Counted from the first letter of the stretch, positions 39,201 to 54,200 are shown. The stretch is DNA of 64,000 bases from Fasciolopsis buskii (GCA_008360955.1 LUCM01009059.1:88462-152461), one strand, 5' to 3'. Notes: generated by a model not told the origin, from the sequence alone. A program made the numbers and translations.

Positions 39201-42200
39201 GACAGAGACTCATGCACAGTGCTACTATGTTTTAACCAAACACCAGAAAAAGCATAAGTCTCGAGACTCCATTTCCATTTTCAGTTTGCACAACGACTAA
39301 CATGCACCAAAGTTTACTGGTTTCGGCTGCTACCTGACAGCAAGAGCTAGTGAGAGGGGAAAGAAGAATGAGGAAAAATAAAAAAACACTCACTGCAAAG
39401 TGATCAGTTGCACAATCATTCTGAATAGGAAAGATTACGAATGCAAGGATACCAGTGGCTGCGGCACAGAAGTGCTATACTTAATTTATCTCATCTGCCA
39501 GGATCGTATAACCCCAACCCGGCAGTCTAAGTAAGTACATCTGCACGAGCCAGTTTAGTACCTTACGCATAACCTCTGAGCTACAAAATACTCCCGCCAC
39601 ATTCTACCAAAGGTAAAAAGACGGCTGTGTTCAAACACCGTCCTGCTAATGGGACATTAGAAACAGACTGACGGTAAGGGCAATGGTAAATTTAGAAACG
39701 AATGATTTACTTTCATTACGGCTGGCAATAAACTGCACACACGTGTTTATAATTTGGAGAGGAAACTAGCAAAACTACAAAAGCCGACTTTGATCATCTG
39801 TATCCTATAAAGGACAACAAACATTTGTTTTGGATTGTTTGCCGAAAAAATCACAACGTTGAATCCCACTAAACAACTGAGAAGAGGCACCTCATTACTG
39901 TCTGGCTTACTATTAATTTTAGTCTCTAAGGGATTAGGTCCAGCTACCCTTGACATTTTGAAAGACATTTTAGGTCATGCGGTAAGCTAATTTAATGACA
40001 CGCGAGAATGAAATCCTTGTCGGCAAGTGGAATGACAAAAGAACCAAGAAGGTTCCACAGATTGTAATTTGGCAATGATGGGTGCATGTGCAAAGTGTTC
40101 ATCATTATCGGTAGTCCTTTTCAATAGACGAAATTCATACAGAAGCACAGAAAAGAGCGGTCATTAGAAACCACCTAGAGAACAAGACAGAGTCAGAAAG
40201 TTTGAATTACGAGGAACCATCGCGACCCTTGGAAAATTAGTAACAGTAAATACCTGCTTCCTCGAACGCGTCAAAACTGAAACGAGCTGGAGGTGCAGCC
40301 ATTGCGGTAATAATAGCTGATTCACGTGTACCCTCTGGAGCATCTGATCGGGCTTGCCAAAAGTAATCCAGGGCCTCCCGAATAAGTGGTTCCAATCGCG
40401 AAGGGACATCTGCCACCAAACCACGCACATTCTCAGGTGAAAACATCGACGGCGCTATATTCAGAGAGGCTTCCGCTGTGTCTGAAAATGAATCAGTGTC
40501 CGAAGGAGAATCAACTTCGGGTATTGAATCCGCGTTAGGCTCGGGTGGTTCTACAACTGGACTACGATCAGGGACTGATTTCGCAGAGTCGGACCCGTGA
40601 AGGGGCATCGAGTCTTCTTTTTTGTCTCGCAACGCATCCAGTCTCGATGACTTGAAAACAAAATGGAGTAGCACAGCGGACGAGAATATAGACACAATGG
40701 CAACTTTCGTAAATTCAGTCCTCAAATTTGAAAAACAGCACAGACAACGATAATCTACATCAGCATGAATACAGGTAGTTCAATGTACGGTAAGAATTGA
40801 TGAACGTAGGCACGATGCATTGACTTTCATAGGAAAACGTTTACCGCATTTCAAGGCAATTACTAGTAGTGCAAGAAATTAAAGCAGCTAATAAAAATAT
40901 GCCAAATCACTCGATGCTCTCAAAAAACGTATTGCCGAAGAGTGATTACACTCAGAGACCGGAAGAACAACTCTTGTCTCCATTCAGATCTTATGAACGC
41001 AACCTGGTGAAGCTCGCCACTCGAGGAGCATTGTACTTTGGCCAGCATCCACATAACTTACATCGCTGCATGGAAACTTCCGGGGACGAGTTTCAGAGAA
41101 TGATGAATTTTCAATCGAGTTCATGGCGTGAAGTGATGCACAGCTCCGTAAAGACCACTATGGTGGCAGTCCAATTTTGAATGAGTACAGTGAAGTCAAG
41201 TTACACCCAGCAACTAATATTCCCGACCTAGAAGAAACGGATGCTGTTATGCTTCTGATTCGGGACCCAAGTAAGCCGCAATTATTTCCGGACCATTCAA
41301 ACAACAGTGTTTGGGATGTATTATGCACATTCGATGTATGAAATGCTGTTGTAGGACTGGACTGGCCAGAAGCCTAACTTTTTCCTTGGACGAGAGGAGT
41401 TGAATGAAGTGGATAGGTTTTGTTATTTGAGTAATTACATCTCACCAGGTGGTCGAATATCAAATGAAAAGTCTACTCATCTACAGAAGGCTCTATCAAG
41501 GTTTAGCAATTTGAAATATCTATGCTATCTGCGTGACACCCGTTTTCCGACCAAAATCGAGTTTGCATTTTGGTACTAAGATCAATCCTGCCATACGGCT
41601 CAGAAACATTGCCATTGAGGAAAGAAGGTATGCGATGTCTTCGCAGTATCGTTCGAATATAGTGGGAGAATTTCCCTACTAACTCAGAGATGACGAACAG
41701 AGTATTTGCTGGCAGCCCAGTCGATCGAACAGGGTTTGAATTTGAGAAGGTCAAGCTGGTCGGAACGTGTTGTGTATGCCCGAAGATCGGATCTGTCGAT
41801 ATACGCTGTTTTCTAAGGCAGGTTGCGCCACGAGAACCTGTTAAACCGACTGATGACAGACTATCACGAGACAAAGTCGCGCGCTGTCTTCAAAACAACC
41901 TTACGCAGTGCACTGTTCTGATTTCCCTCCACCATGGGCTACGATCTAAACATTTCTTTTTCAGGCTAGGCAGAAGTCGACAAAACAGAGAGTGTGGTTA
42001 AAACATAACGAAAGATAGAGGTCCTACTAGGAAGAACTTCCAAACAGTGTTGACGGTACTAGTGTTGTTGTTACAATTACCACTAACATTAAAATCATCT
42101 GAGTAATCATGAAATGTTGCTCTGATGACGTCATTACATTCCTCAAGACCAGACTGCATTCTCGACCCCACTAGCGAAATGGTTTAAGGAAGCAATAGTA

Positions 42201-45200
42201 AGATCATATGAGAACAGAGACTAAAGCATCAACTGGATGAGGACTAGGTTCGAGCATCAGCATAAATCGATTGTTTCCGACATCCGATGACCTCGATCAC
42301 CGCCACCGAAAATAGAAATTCAACCAAAAGGAGAGGCACTGATTTGCCGCCGCAGTCTAATCCATCCGACTGATAATTCGAGGTAGTTCAGGCAAAACCA
42401 GACATAAAATGCACTTATTCTAAATCGTTTTGGTGACTAGATGAAATCAAATATCAAACAGTACAAAGAAATCGATGAAATTAGCAAATCTAAATCTGCG
42501 TGCAGAAGTAGATTAAACAATCACAAGTACCACTTCAACCCGACGGAATGCATTCGTGTTTACAAGAAAGATACTTAGCTGCGCAGCGCTATTATTGATC
42601 CGACCCCGTAAGATGCGTGCAAATCACTCCTTACAACCGTTGCCATTGCACTACTCTGAACTGGTTTTTATCACACAACATCGTCCGGTCGAAAGAATGC
42701 TCTGTATTCGGAGATCAGACAGACAAGCCCACCAAGAACACAAACACCGAATCAACTACATATACTGGATGCGGTTTTTAATGAGACAAAAACTCAAGGA
42801 GATCAAATGAACATTAATCATTTAAACGACTTACTACTAAATCGCAAAGGTGTACATAGGTATGTGGGTTATTGCCTTCGAACGCTCAGACGTGAATGAC
42901 TCAGGATCCCAGATGGCTATATATATATGTATATATATATGTATATATATATATATATGATGTGGTTAACTTGGGCCCCTGTCAGTGATATACGGCCTGA
43001 TCTCTAACTACACACAAATGGTCAGTTCTCGTTAAAGTAATGCTACACTGTGACGATCAAAAGTAGTTAAGCATGCATTGCCAAAATTCAAATTAGTAAA
43101 AATCAAAACTTAGTCTACTGAACATGCAAGTCGTACAAAAAGGTGGAAAAACGCTGCCGCAATATCCAAGAACCTTCCAGGTTAGACAGACTGATAAATC
43201 AGAACGAAGCGGAGCATGACCCGCTTGATCCAATTTTGAAAACACGACTACCCGTTGCTACAACTGAGAATCCTCTAACATGGCGAAAAAGTAAGAATCG
43301 TCAACAACTTGAGAGTGTGTTCAAATACTCATTTTATTTTTCGACGGAGAGTTGGACATCTGGTCAAATTACCCCCTGCTTGCAGCATAACTATGAAGCT
43401 CTATTTTCATTGAAATGGATTTATTAGCTGCAGTCTTAACAATAAATTTGCTAATGGTTAGCATTTGGATCAAACTCTCTTCAAAAATGAGCGATATGGT
43501 TTCATGAACGCCGTGGATTGTCTCCTTTAAGAACAGTGCACATAGACCAAAGGCTACCGAAAACAAGGCAATTTATAACGTTCGGAAGGACCCCAAACAT
43601 GTTCGGTAGACCTTAACCCATAAAAGCACAGCATCAAGCCAGAATCACCCAAGAATCAAGGGTTAAAGTGACTGGGATTGAATACCTTGGTTTGTGCTGT
43701 TATCTGAGGCAGACAGTGACAGGAAGATGAATCGAGATGGTTAATTCATTACCTACTAAGTTGGCACAGAATCCGTATTCAGTGCCAGTTGGACTAGAGT
43801 TAGGTAAAGGTACACGAATCGTCCCACAGGACGTTTGGAGACACTTCGCGATTCAACTTGGTGTAACAACCATTTACATTCAAAAGCACCATGGTTTTCC
43901 TTTAACCGCTTTTCTGTTTTATTTGGCTTTTGACTGCACAACGCTGAATGACAGTAACCAAAGCCCAGGTACATCAGCGCGAAACAAACGGTTATTAGCA
44001 CTGCTGTGCATCATTCTTGTGAATGAAACAACTTCGCCGTGCTTCCACTGTTGTCAATGGCGAACTATGTACTGATAATACATGGTGATTAGCTTTACAA
44101 ATAAGTGGTACCCGTCGCTGGCGAGAAACTTGCGTAATCGGTGGTTGATAAGACTTGGTAAGCAATGATAACTAATCAAGTATCATCATGGTTTTTATCC
44201 CATTCTTGCATGAGCCGCAGCAGCAATAACATTTCAAAACACGACGAATGGTCCCATAAATCCAATCTAGATTTTCCCATGTATAACAATAGTTAGGTTG
44301 CATCAATCGACTGTTAACTCACCGAAATTGTCTCACGAGCATGAACTGCCTCATCGACCACGTCAGACAAAACCTTCCCAAATAATTCCTGTGTCAGGTT
44401 TTCTACCAGGTCAGTATGATCCACAAGGGAAGAACTTCTCGGGATAGAAGCCGCACCTTCATGAGTCGGCTCCGGTACCGAGATTTGAATTCTTTCCAAA
44501 TGTGCCGGACCAGCAACCGATAATGGTAAGGACTCTTTGCTGGTGATCGTAGTAGCCACTGTTGTAGACTCTTGCGCCCCTGCTGCTTCGGCACCCGGAG
44601 GCGATAGATTGCTGATCGAGCCGACTTTTATACTCGATATACGTGACAAGGATTGCCGGGCGGCATCATTCCTAACAGTTCAAGAGGGGAGGAGACAAAC
44701 AGCTACCACTGAAGCAAACAATGAACAGAACTGATACAGTATATAATGACCCAGTCTGCAACGAAAGTCAGTGAGCCATTAATGAAATCGAGATGAGACT
44801 CAGGAACCAATGGTGAAAAAGTATGCTTGCATAACTCCAGAAACTGCCAAGATGTTGAAAGCTTTCCCGATGGTTTAATCAATCTTCCCTTTATTCAGAC
44901 GGAGAAATGCACACATAAATCAGTATAACACCAGAAAAGTTAATTTGGCACACCCAGAAAAGGCCATAGTATCATATGTAGGTTCACCAAGAGTAGGAGA
45001 AATGTTAGTTCAGTGATAAGAAAATTAGTCACAACAGCATAGGAATGCAACAAGCAGGATCCCGACGCAATTAGTGGGCCTAAGCACACCTAAAAATGAA
45101 TTATCCCCGCTATTTAAGCCGAGAGGTTAGATTGCAATAAGCGACATCACAAAAAGAATTATCAGGAGTTCCCGCGTCTTATGCACCAACGTGATTACCA

Positions 45201-48200
45201 TTTTCGCACTCACTCAACATTAGAGGTGGAGGCGGCGTCGGAGGTAGGATATTTGTTAGCATTTCCCATGAATGGACTAAAAAGATTAAAATAAAACAGA
45301 TACGAAAGGGGACAGCGACGATGGCATTGACACATCATGAGAAGACAGTCACGCCTCGGTTTTGTCTACCTAAGCAGCAAATAGTGGGGCTGCAAAAATA
45401 CGTAAAGTGATCATGGATTCATCTTTTAGAAATGTTGCTTAAAAATGACAGGACACGATTTGCTAGAAGAACGACTTTGTGGACTGATCACTCATTTCTC
45501 GGTCATCAGGTCGGTTGTCCCAGACAAGCACGACCGAGCCAAGATGTCTATTGACAAACTTAATCATTCACGGTTCATCGGAAACCAGCGGGAATGTCGG
45601 TTATTTTCATGCAGTAACAGTACATCTTGACAGTCAAACAACTCAGGATGACAGAATGTGATATGAGGCATGAAAACAGTGTGAAAGGGACAACCACCAC
45701 CAATGAATACATACCTGGAATTCGGATCCACCACAGGATGAACTAATACCGACATCGCGCAAACCTCGGTGCTGGCGCAATAGATTTCGGATGAGCATCA
45801 AGAGCATGCGTACACATACACGACTTACCGGTGACTGCACGTTTCCACCCAACTGCGTGGTCATCTAAATGCGCACGTATGCAACCACAGACAGGAAGGT
45901 GGATAGACAGACATACAGACACACTGGCCTGCCGAAGGTCATCTACGGTACATTATCATGCCCCAAGACAACCGTCTAATCTGTGGCGAGTAGGCATAAT
46001 ACAGAATAATTAGCCTTCAACAGAGCATGTGCGCGCATTGGCATGCGCAATCCTGCGCAAACGAACAATCATGTGAGAAGCAGATGCACACTAGTATAAG
46101 AGCACAGAAGACTGTATAGGAGTAGGCATGGTGCCACCGAAACCGCGTGCAGTGAACACATTGCATCAGCAAGAACGCCAGAACAACGACTACCACGACC
46201 ACGACTACTACAACAACAACAACAACAACAAAACAACTTTCAAAGGTAGGATGACGTCAACGAATCAGGAAGCCCGTTTGTGATGAGCAGCGCGGTGTCA
46301 CTGTTGTAGTGGTATGACAAAATATTGAAGAATGAAGTGGGCGATGTAGAGCAGAGCAAACAGGGTCGATGGATAGTTATGTGAATGCCGAGAACCGACA
46401 AAGGGAGGCACGTCAAAGTATTTTGAAGCAGGTGCAAGAATGCATAGACACATTCGCATTCGTGTTAGTCTATCCAGATTAGCGATTCCATACATAAGAA
46501 TAAGCGTGCAGGTGAACAATCAATAGTACCGACATGACCGAAAGAGAAGAGTAACAAATTGGATCTGAACTTTTCAACAGTCCAGTCTACGGAATAAGAT
46601 CAAGCCAGCCACGCGTTTCAGTCCAATTCAAAATTACTCCACAAGGGGTCAGTCAGTGCAACAACGACCTCAGAAAGTGCACAAAGATCGTCTTTGAACA
46701 AATCAGGCAATATCAATGCCAGAAGACTGACTCAAGATGGTGACCTGAAGCGTTTCAATAGCCGCGTAATGTGAATTACCCGTCGACCGGTTTACAGACG
46801 CTTCCGATTACTACCGTATCAGGAGGTCCAATGGAAGATTAATGTTTAAAGAAAACCAAAACGGAATCTGAAGGCGGAACTCAGTGACATGGTGAGTGCT
46901 CCGTAGAGCATACACCTTTGGCCTTTAAACAAACTGTACCAGGACAGATTTGGATTCCAACAATAAGTCACTCTCTTCGTTTTTCATCAGCAAACATTTC
47001 GGTGAAGCGATGCTCGTCGATCCTTGTCCGTGCATGATACTCCTCGGTCTTAATCATCGATCCTCATTCTGTTCACTATTAAGCAGCTCCCTCTCGCCGG
47101 CATTACGTCGCACCTTGATTAAAAACAACCTAGCTTGCCTTTAGTAGACTAGTCTGAATAATTCAAGCCACAGGAATACTCCATAGCTGGAATGTAGATA
47201 CCTCGAAATGGTACGTCTGTTTATACAACATCCACCAAACAGCACCAGGCTGGGTTGTTTGCAACACTAAGCATCAGATATCCATTACATCATCATGTAC
47301 ATACTAAAATTGATCAACATTTTGTTAGTATTCTTCCGGACCTGAGGACAGTTTAAACGTTTTCATCACTATCGAATGCCTGAACCATCTCTGCAGTTTT
47401 GCGCCTCTCTTAGCCTTTAAGGTACATCTTAGCTTCGTGATGCTTAAAAATGAGCTTAACTATCCCATTCTCTTCTTTAGATTATTCCAAATGTGTTGGG
47501 CAGGAAAGTTGGATGAGGGCTTTGATATCACGGTGAATGTGTCTCTTGCGACAGAAATGATAAATGCCGTCATTGTGAAAGATTACCAAGGCCTAATGAT
47601 CGATTATGTGCCACATCATCAGACGAAACAATTTTTGAAAATGGCCCTTCTACGGGATTCACTTCAATCACACTTGGTTTATCCTCAAAGCAAAGCTTGG
47701 TCCGGCTGGAAGTAGAGAAACCAACAATGTAATTGACTGTAACTGATTAACTGTAACTGATTCAGTGGACTTCCTATTTTGGATTAATCGATACATCCAA
47801 ATAGATCAGACTGATCTCGGTTTCATCCCAAAGAATACACTTAAGGTAGAAATCAGTCGCGTCGAGTAAATACATATCTAAGCTCAGACATCCTTATAAC
47901 ACGAAGAACGAATTAACTGTTTGAGCAATTGCTAAGCTTGTTGAGATTTAACCTCAACGTAGTGATAGCGAGAGTACCGCTAATTGATGTTGGACCGATG
48001 AAATCGGGGTGAAAACCGATAGGCAAGGCACTGTTATACAAGGACGACAACCGATGCTAAAAGATTAAGGAACGACAGCAGAACCTGCATTTATTAGATG
48101 TGTCTGGTCTGTTTTACTTCAGCTGAGCAACTTTGATTTTGTGTTATTACACGAAGGTATTTCTCTCATCCGCTTGTCACACTAGCGTCGCTGAATGGAG

Positions 48201-51200
48201 GACAACTTATAAGTTCTAAGGACTACAGCACTATCCAAGAAATGGTAACCATGAGCATGAAATTCGGAATGTTTAAGAGCCACGTGAAGTTGAATTACGC
48301 CAAATGGGGAAACGGTCAAACGACGAGCTGGCATTTACCACTAAAGTGGCTAGAGAGGATATGAAACAATCAGTAAAAGCATACGAAAGTGGTCGAAACA
48401 CGGAAATAACAAAACAATTAAAACCGTCTTTTCAAAGCACTTACATCCTAATTTCCCCGATTGTCGCGCTAACCTGTCCAGGCTTCGGCTCGTCGACAGT
48501 GACTATGTTTACCTCTGACAGAGACGGTAATCCAAGCGCTGCCTGACTGAGAACTGGCTTCGATCGTACGGCATTATCACCCAAAGGCAATCGTGACTCT
48601 TCAGCCCGTTTGGAGACTGTCCAGTTTCCTTCCGGATCATCACATTCAGTTTGGATCAACTGTGCAGAATTGACGGACAACTCGTTTCTTCCAGCATTAT
48701 TATCCGAATTCAGTTGTAGAGGGGACAGGGGTAGTGCTGCAGGGGTGTGAACGTCATCGTCAGCTATAGTTGCGCTGGTATTACTACGAGCTGAAGGAAA
48801 AGGAGAATGAACACTACCTATGACAGAGTCTGGACTTTTCCCAGGCAGTTGTTCAAAGTCAGGCGAGTAGCTATGCGGCCGTAGTATACCTCCTGCCGAT
48901 TCCTGTTCCGGAGTTCGTGTGCCTTCGGTCAGAGTTCTACTGGATGCGACAGATTCCACCTTTTCGTCGAACTCAAGTTTCTGCAAATCGCCTTCAGTAT
49001 CCGTAGCTGAGACCAGATCTTCGGCTAGTGAAGCAAGGGTAGGCGGTTGGGAATTTCCTCCAAAAGTACGCGATGAGCTATGACTTGAAGAAGAGAGTGT
49101 CTGATCTGTCTGAGGACCTAAACCCACGGCTGGAACTTTGTGCGATATAGAGATCGGAGTAGGTTGTGGAAGTGGTCCCGGCGAAGGTCGATTGGGAAAT
49201 TCATGGGTTGCGTTGCCCTCACATTCGCGCAATTTCCTTTTGATGGATTCAATAATTTCTGTGCAGAGCTGCCAAAAAAGTAGTGACGAAGAATTAGTCC
49301 ATGAGCTACATGTTTTAAAGGTAAGGAAAAAGTGTAGACAACACTATTTCGGAAAAAGTTGCGCATTACACGTCGGAACAGACAGCAAAGAGTTAAAAGC
49401 TGTATTTCAAGTGACTACAACCAGGTAGTTCGCAGCAGATTCGCCAAAGAATAATTTTATTTTCATAAACTCCTAACGTTTGACCTCGACGGTCAAGTCG
49501 TAAACGTTTTGTCACAGATTAAAGTAGATTGTTACTGGTGTTGAGTAACTGAAGCTCTGTGTAACCCATCAACGAGATATGAAGAACATAAGCCCTAAGA
49601 GCCAATGAAGGTGATTTACCTACAGAAAGCAGAGGAATAACCGGAAGTTCGCCTATTCATCACGGTGGTGTAGTTCGTCTTCGGACAGTGACTACACAGC
49701 CACAAACCAGGGAACGCATAGATTCCCATCGAATTGTGGAGGATCTGCCATTGGAACTTTAGACAACAAATGTGAATTGTTGATATTATGATTTTAGGAA
49801 AAAAGTAACGTGGAAATAAAAAAAAATTGCAAATGGAATTTGTCGTGTCGCGTGCGCCAGGATTACAACTACACGGAAAAATAATTTTCACCTGGTAATG
49901 TGTGTTTAGCACAATCTAGCTGGTGACTCAGGTGCAAACAGTTTTGTCGAAGCGTTGCAAAATCATAGGCGGGCAGAGGAAGTAGTGCCCTCGAATGTAG
50001 ATCAAACTAAAGTAAGCTATCCACAATAGATACCGGTACGGAATTCTCCAGAATCACGCGCGCATTTCAAAAATTCGCTGTTATTTAAAGGCCGGAGTAG
50101 ACCAAAATCAAGGAATACACTGAGAGAAAAACTAACAGAATTATCTCGCCGCCAGGGGAATCAAAAATGAAATCTGATTTTTGTTGCACATACAGTGTTT
50201 GTACCCCCGATACAAGATAGCAAATACAAAAAAATATTTCGAAATTTCGCCAATCGGTGATCCAGAAGACCGAACTGGTATCCCAGGAAGCATCAGTTAG
50301 GATTCATATTGCACCAGGCACATTCCATGAATTTGGCCATTAATTGTAATAGTAATATAACAACTCGATATATGAGCAGTATGGTAATTCATGCACCACG
50401 TGAAACGAGTGAGACAGACAGATTAACAGAAGTATGATAAGAACTAAGACCTACGGGAGGGAGGTCAATAGTCAAGCTGAAAGTTTGATAGTGACGAAAC
50501 AAAAACAAGAACTTGCTAAACTTTAGCATCCTTGGTGACCAGAACTAACGCACAAGCACACTGAAATGTTTATGACCTTATGCGTAAAGTTTAACCGGAC
50601 GCTGGTGAATGGTATGATGAATCAAATAAATCAAACCACAAACTCTACATAAACGCTTCAGCCACTTTGCGGAACTCACAGACAGGCAGTTTTCAAGTAA
50701 GCAAAGATATACATGATTGATACAAAAATCTTAAGAGAAAACGGATGAAAATAAATGATATAAAACGCCAACATTTCTAACCATGAATCTTGCAATTCGG
50801 CCATCCCATTCTGACTGTTATTTTACTGTATAGAGTGAAGATCAGGCCGCTTAGCGGTACTGGTTGAAGTGACCACATCATAAGTCCACGGGAAATTTTA
50901 GATCCCAGAAGCAGCCTTCGAATCCCCAGGATTTCTATCTTATTTGATTCGAAAGCGATATTCGACTCGGTCAACCGTCCGAGTCTGTGGTGCTGCCTAC
51001 CAATAAAAGAGATTCCAGAGAAGTCAAATTTTGTGTTTGTGGCAACTCGAGTCTACTTTGACAGTTGGTGTTCGTCAAGATTGTCCCATCTTCCCATTTC
51101 AGCTCAACCTCGCAAGCGATGTAATCATAGTCCATATTAAGTGAGAAGAGTTGCATAGGCGTCTTCTCAAATAGCAACCTGCGTGATTTAGGATATGCGG

Positions 51201-54200
51201 ATAACGGTTTTTCAAAGAGGATACAATTAAGCTGGAGATGTTTCTCGATTAACTTAACGGTAGAGAACCCGTTCCAGATACGTTTTCTATCATGGAAATG
51301 TAAGGTGCTACTGGATGATCGGGTTGGCTTGACAAAGCGCGCCTCTTGACTGGGTGCGCTGCGACTCCGTTTTGCTGCTGTTACCTCATCAATTTAAAGG
51401 ATTTGTTTTCCCATGTCTGTTCGTTGCTGTATACGGTTGGAATTACTTCTATTCAAATACTCTGCTTAATTTTTCCGCTCTGAATTATCCGAATATACAC
51501 ATCGCGGATTTCTCATTCAAATGAAAAAAACGCATTTCTGTCGGTTGGCAGGCTGCTTTTAAATCTACCCTTCCGGCCAGAATGTCTGTTTCATGCTCAC
51601 CGAGTACTAACATACGCTCACTGATCACAAAACCATCGGATTTATCCCTCTTTCTTTGCTCTCGAATACATGTTCATACACGTGATTATCATTCGAGAGT
51701 TGTGGTTGAACCCCGCGCTGCGGATGCGACTTAATTCATTAAAGACTTTGTGCATACCCTAACGCTAAGAAGACCGGGAGTGGTGTATTCACATACATAA
51801 ATTCTTCCTGATCAGGCAAACCTGAACCAACTTATTTATGTTAACTGAATGATATCGACTGTCAGTCTATTCAGTTAAGTCCTAAATTTCCTCGATAAAG
51901 AAGCACTATTATGACAAACTCGTACGTAGCCCCATTCCGCAACTTTTCTGATAACATTGCGGGATAACAATCTACGCATTGCCGCAGGTGATTTTATCTA
52001 CGCTTCGACCTTTCCCTTCCTCGTGTTTGGTCTAACCGATCTACCGACCTCCCAAGCCAAGGGTGACTGTACTCTGGATAGAATTATTACCAACCATCCT
52101 ATCCTGAACCATCTGCATCAATCTCAACCAGTGATCATTATGTGTCACTTTAAAAGCCCGAAATTTTTTCTGGGAGGAATGCGCCAAGGCAACACCTTTC
52201 AGGGAAGGTGCTCAAACGCCCTTGATCAACCAAAATAACCATCGGGATAAATCCTGATGATCTGTCTAAAGTACCTCTAAAGTACGGTGCAGAGGCTCTC
52301 ATGGACACTGCTTAAGATATCCCTATGCTCATATTCCATTCCGAGTTGCTGGATATCCCTCGCCATTGTTCCCATTCCCAATTCTGGTAATTCGAACACT
52401 AGGCAAACGTCTTCGTCCTATCGCTCCTACGTACTGCGGTCTCTAAGCTAACTCCTCTGGCTTACCGGATCGCCAAGTTCCCAGATCCATCCGACGAACC
52501 CATCCGACCCACTTCTAGATTTTCCACATGCTTCTGATTTTGTTCCATGATCCTTACTCCGTGGCAAACCAGAATTCAGCAGTCTCACGCACATACAGGC
52601 ATGGCCATCCAACCATTTCATCAACAGAATGAGTCGTAAAATAACATCCTTGACATGTGAGTCCAGGTTTCTCCAAGGATTCCTTTCTTTCTGTTTATGT
52701 TCCACATACATTAGTGGTTCACCAGTGAGCTCCTGTGGTCACTTTTTCAAGTATGTCGATGATATCTCTCTGTCAGGCCACATCGGGAGTTAAAAACTTC
52801 TTCAATTTTTTTAACAACTTGTCTCTCATCCACGATTTTCTAGTTCGCTCTGGTTTAAACCTTATGTCGTCCAAATCCGTCAAGTGCCAGTTCACTTTTC
52901 GGTCCGACCATCCGTCTGATCCTTTTCTCATTAATACACAGCCATTCGCTCGGATGGATTCCATCAAATACTTAGGTATGACTATTGACAGAAACTAGAG
53001 ATGGTCATCTCATATTTCTAATTGTATAAATAAACTCAGAAGGGTCTTTTGCATAAAAATATTGGGGTACTTCCAAGTTAAGCGAAACACTATCGCCCTT
53101 TTCGTTTATCAGTGTTTCCCCCGCTCTTTTATCGTTTGATCATTTTTGCTGGGATATCTGTCAATTATAGGTTGTGTATCTTTCCGACTACTGAAGGAAG
53201 TACCCACCAAAGTTCGCGACATGCGTCCACCTGTGGAAAAAATTTGCACAGGAAATTCCCCCGGATATTTCCCATTCTCCAAACAATGATCTTTCTAAAT
53301 GTCGCTTTTACCCGTTGACACTTTCTAACTTCCGCTGCACATCCTTCCGCATAAATATCTATAGGAACTGTTTCTTACTGAGCCCGAATTCTTATCAAGC
53401 GGCAGCAGACCCTGATTGACTTTCTTTAAAATTTCTCGTAATCATACATTGTTTGCTCACTGTATTTTGATGAGGAGATGAACATATCAATTTTGACTGA
53501 AATACGGACACCCGTGTATACATAAGTCTATACACATACAAATACAAAAACTGTTTGGCACGGGAAGTGTCGGATGAAAATAATTTTGGTTACTTGAGAA
53601 ATCGTGCCCCACCAGGTGGCCTATATAGGATAAAAAGTCATCACGTACAGAAACCGTTCAATTGATGTCTACCCATTTGAGGAACCCCTGGTGTCCGCGC
53701 CGCATCCAGCTACGGATCAAAGGTCGAGCTCAAGCGACATGTTTGAAGCATGAGCGTACTGTGAGGGGGGGGCATACTCGGTAAGCCCCGGAGGGGAAAC
53801 AGTGATAAAACTATTTAGGATCTAAATAGGTTAGCTGTGGTGGCGAGTCGCGTGATGCTGAAATGCCATCTACCTGTTGTAATGCTGAGAAACAACAGCT
53901 ATGAATAACATCGATGTTTGAGTACCAGCGTCTTCCGAGTAATGCTGGAATATGGTAGAAGTTTTACTAGCAACCGTAAGGTTAGGCGTTGGGGATTGGA
54001 CCCTACGGTTCAATGTTCGGAAGAGAACTTAAACAAATTGTAAGCGGAATGTGTTACGCATGCCCACAAATCATCTCAGTTGATGTACCCAGCTCCCTGA
54101 AGTGGCCAGTCTATGGCATGGTGAAGAAGTATGAAAACCTTAACCAAGAGACTATACCCATTAGGACCTCGAGATAACCTAGCAATGGATGACGACATAA

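Larger units (their letters stand above)
44672..48444. other. Gene 2 intron, mostly unassigned
   Basis: Apart from the (AAC)n tract and the mariner-like scrap I see no structured feature. The splice phases on both sides (phase 2 end, one-base start) are compatible without any exon here. Confidence 0.5.

Noticed and set aside
40869..41180. 103-codon + frame between a gene 2 exon and the outer RTE copy
   Set aside because: No motif, no splice-bounded structure and no neighbouring exons on this strand.
45722..45864. Minus-strand frame ending GGSEFQ at a GTATGT donor, possible exon
   Set aside because: The only in-phase acceptor lacks a pyrimidine tract, the peptide is not recognisable, and the flanking exons join in phase without it.
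50777..51177. Minus-strand protein-like stretch
   Set aside because: It is split over two frames, with no splice borders fitting gene 2 and no motif I can name. It is probably a transposon scrap.
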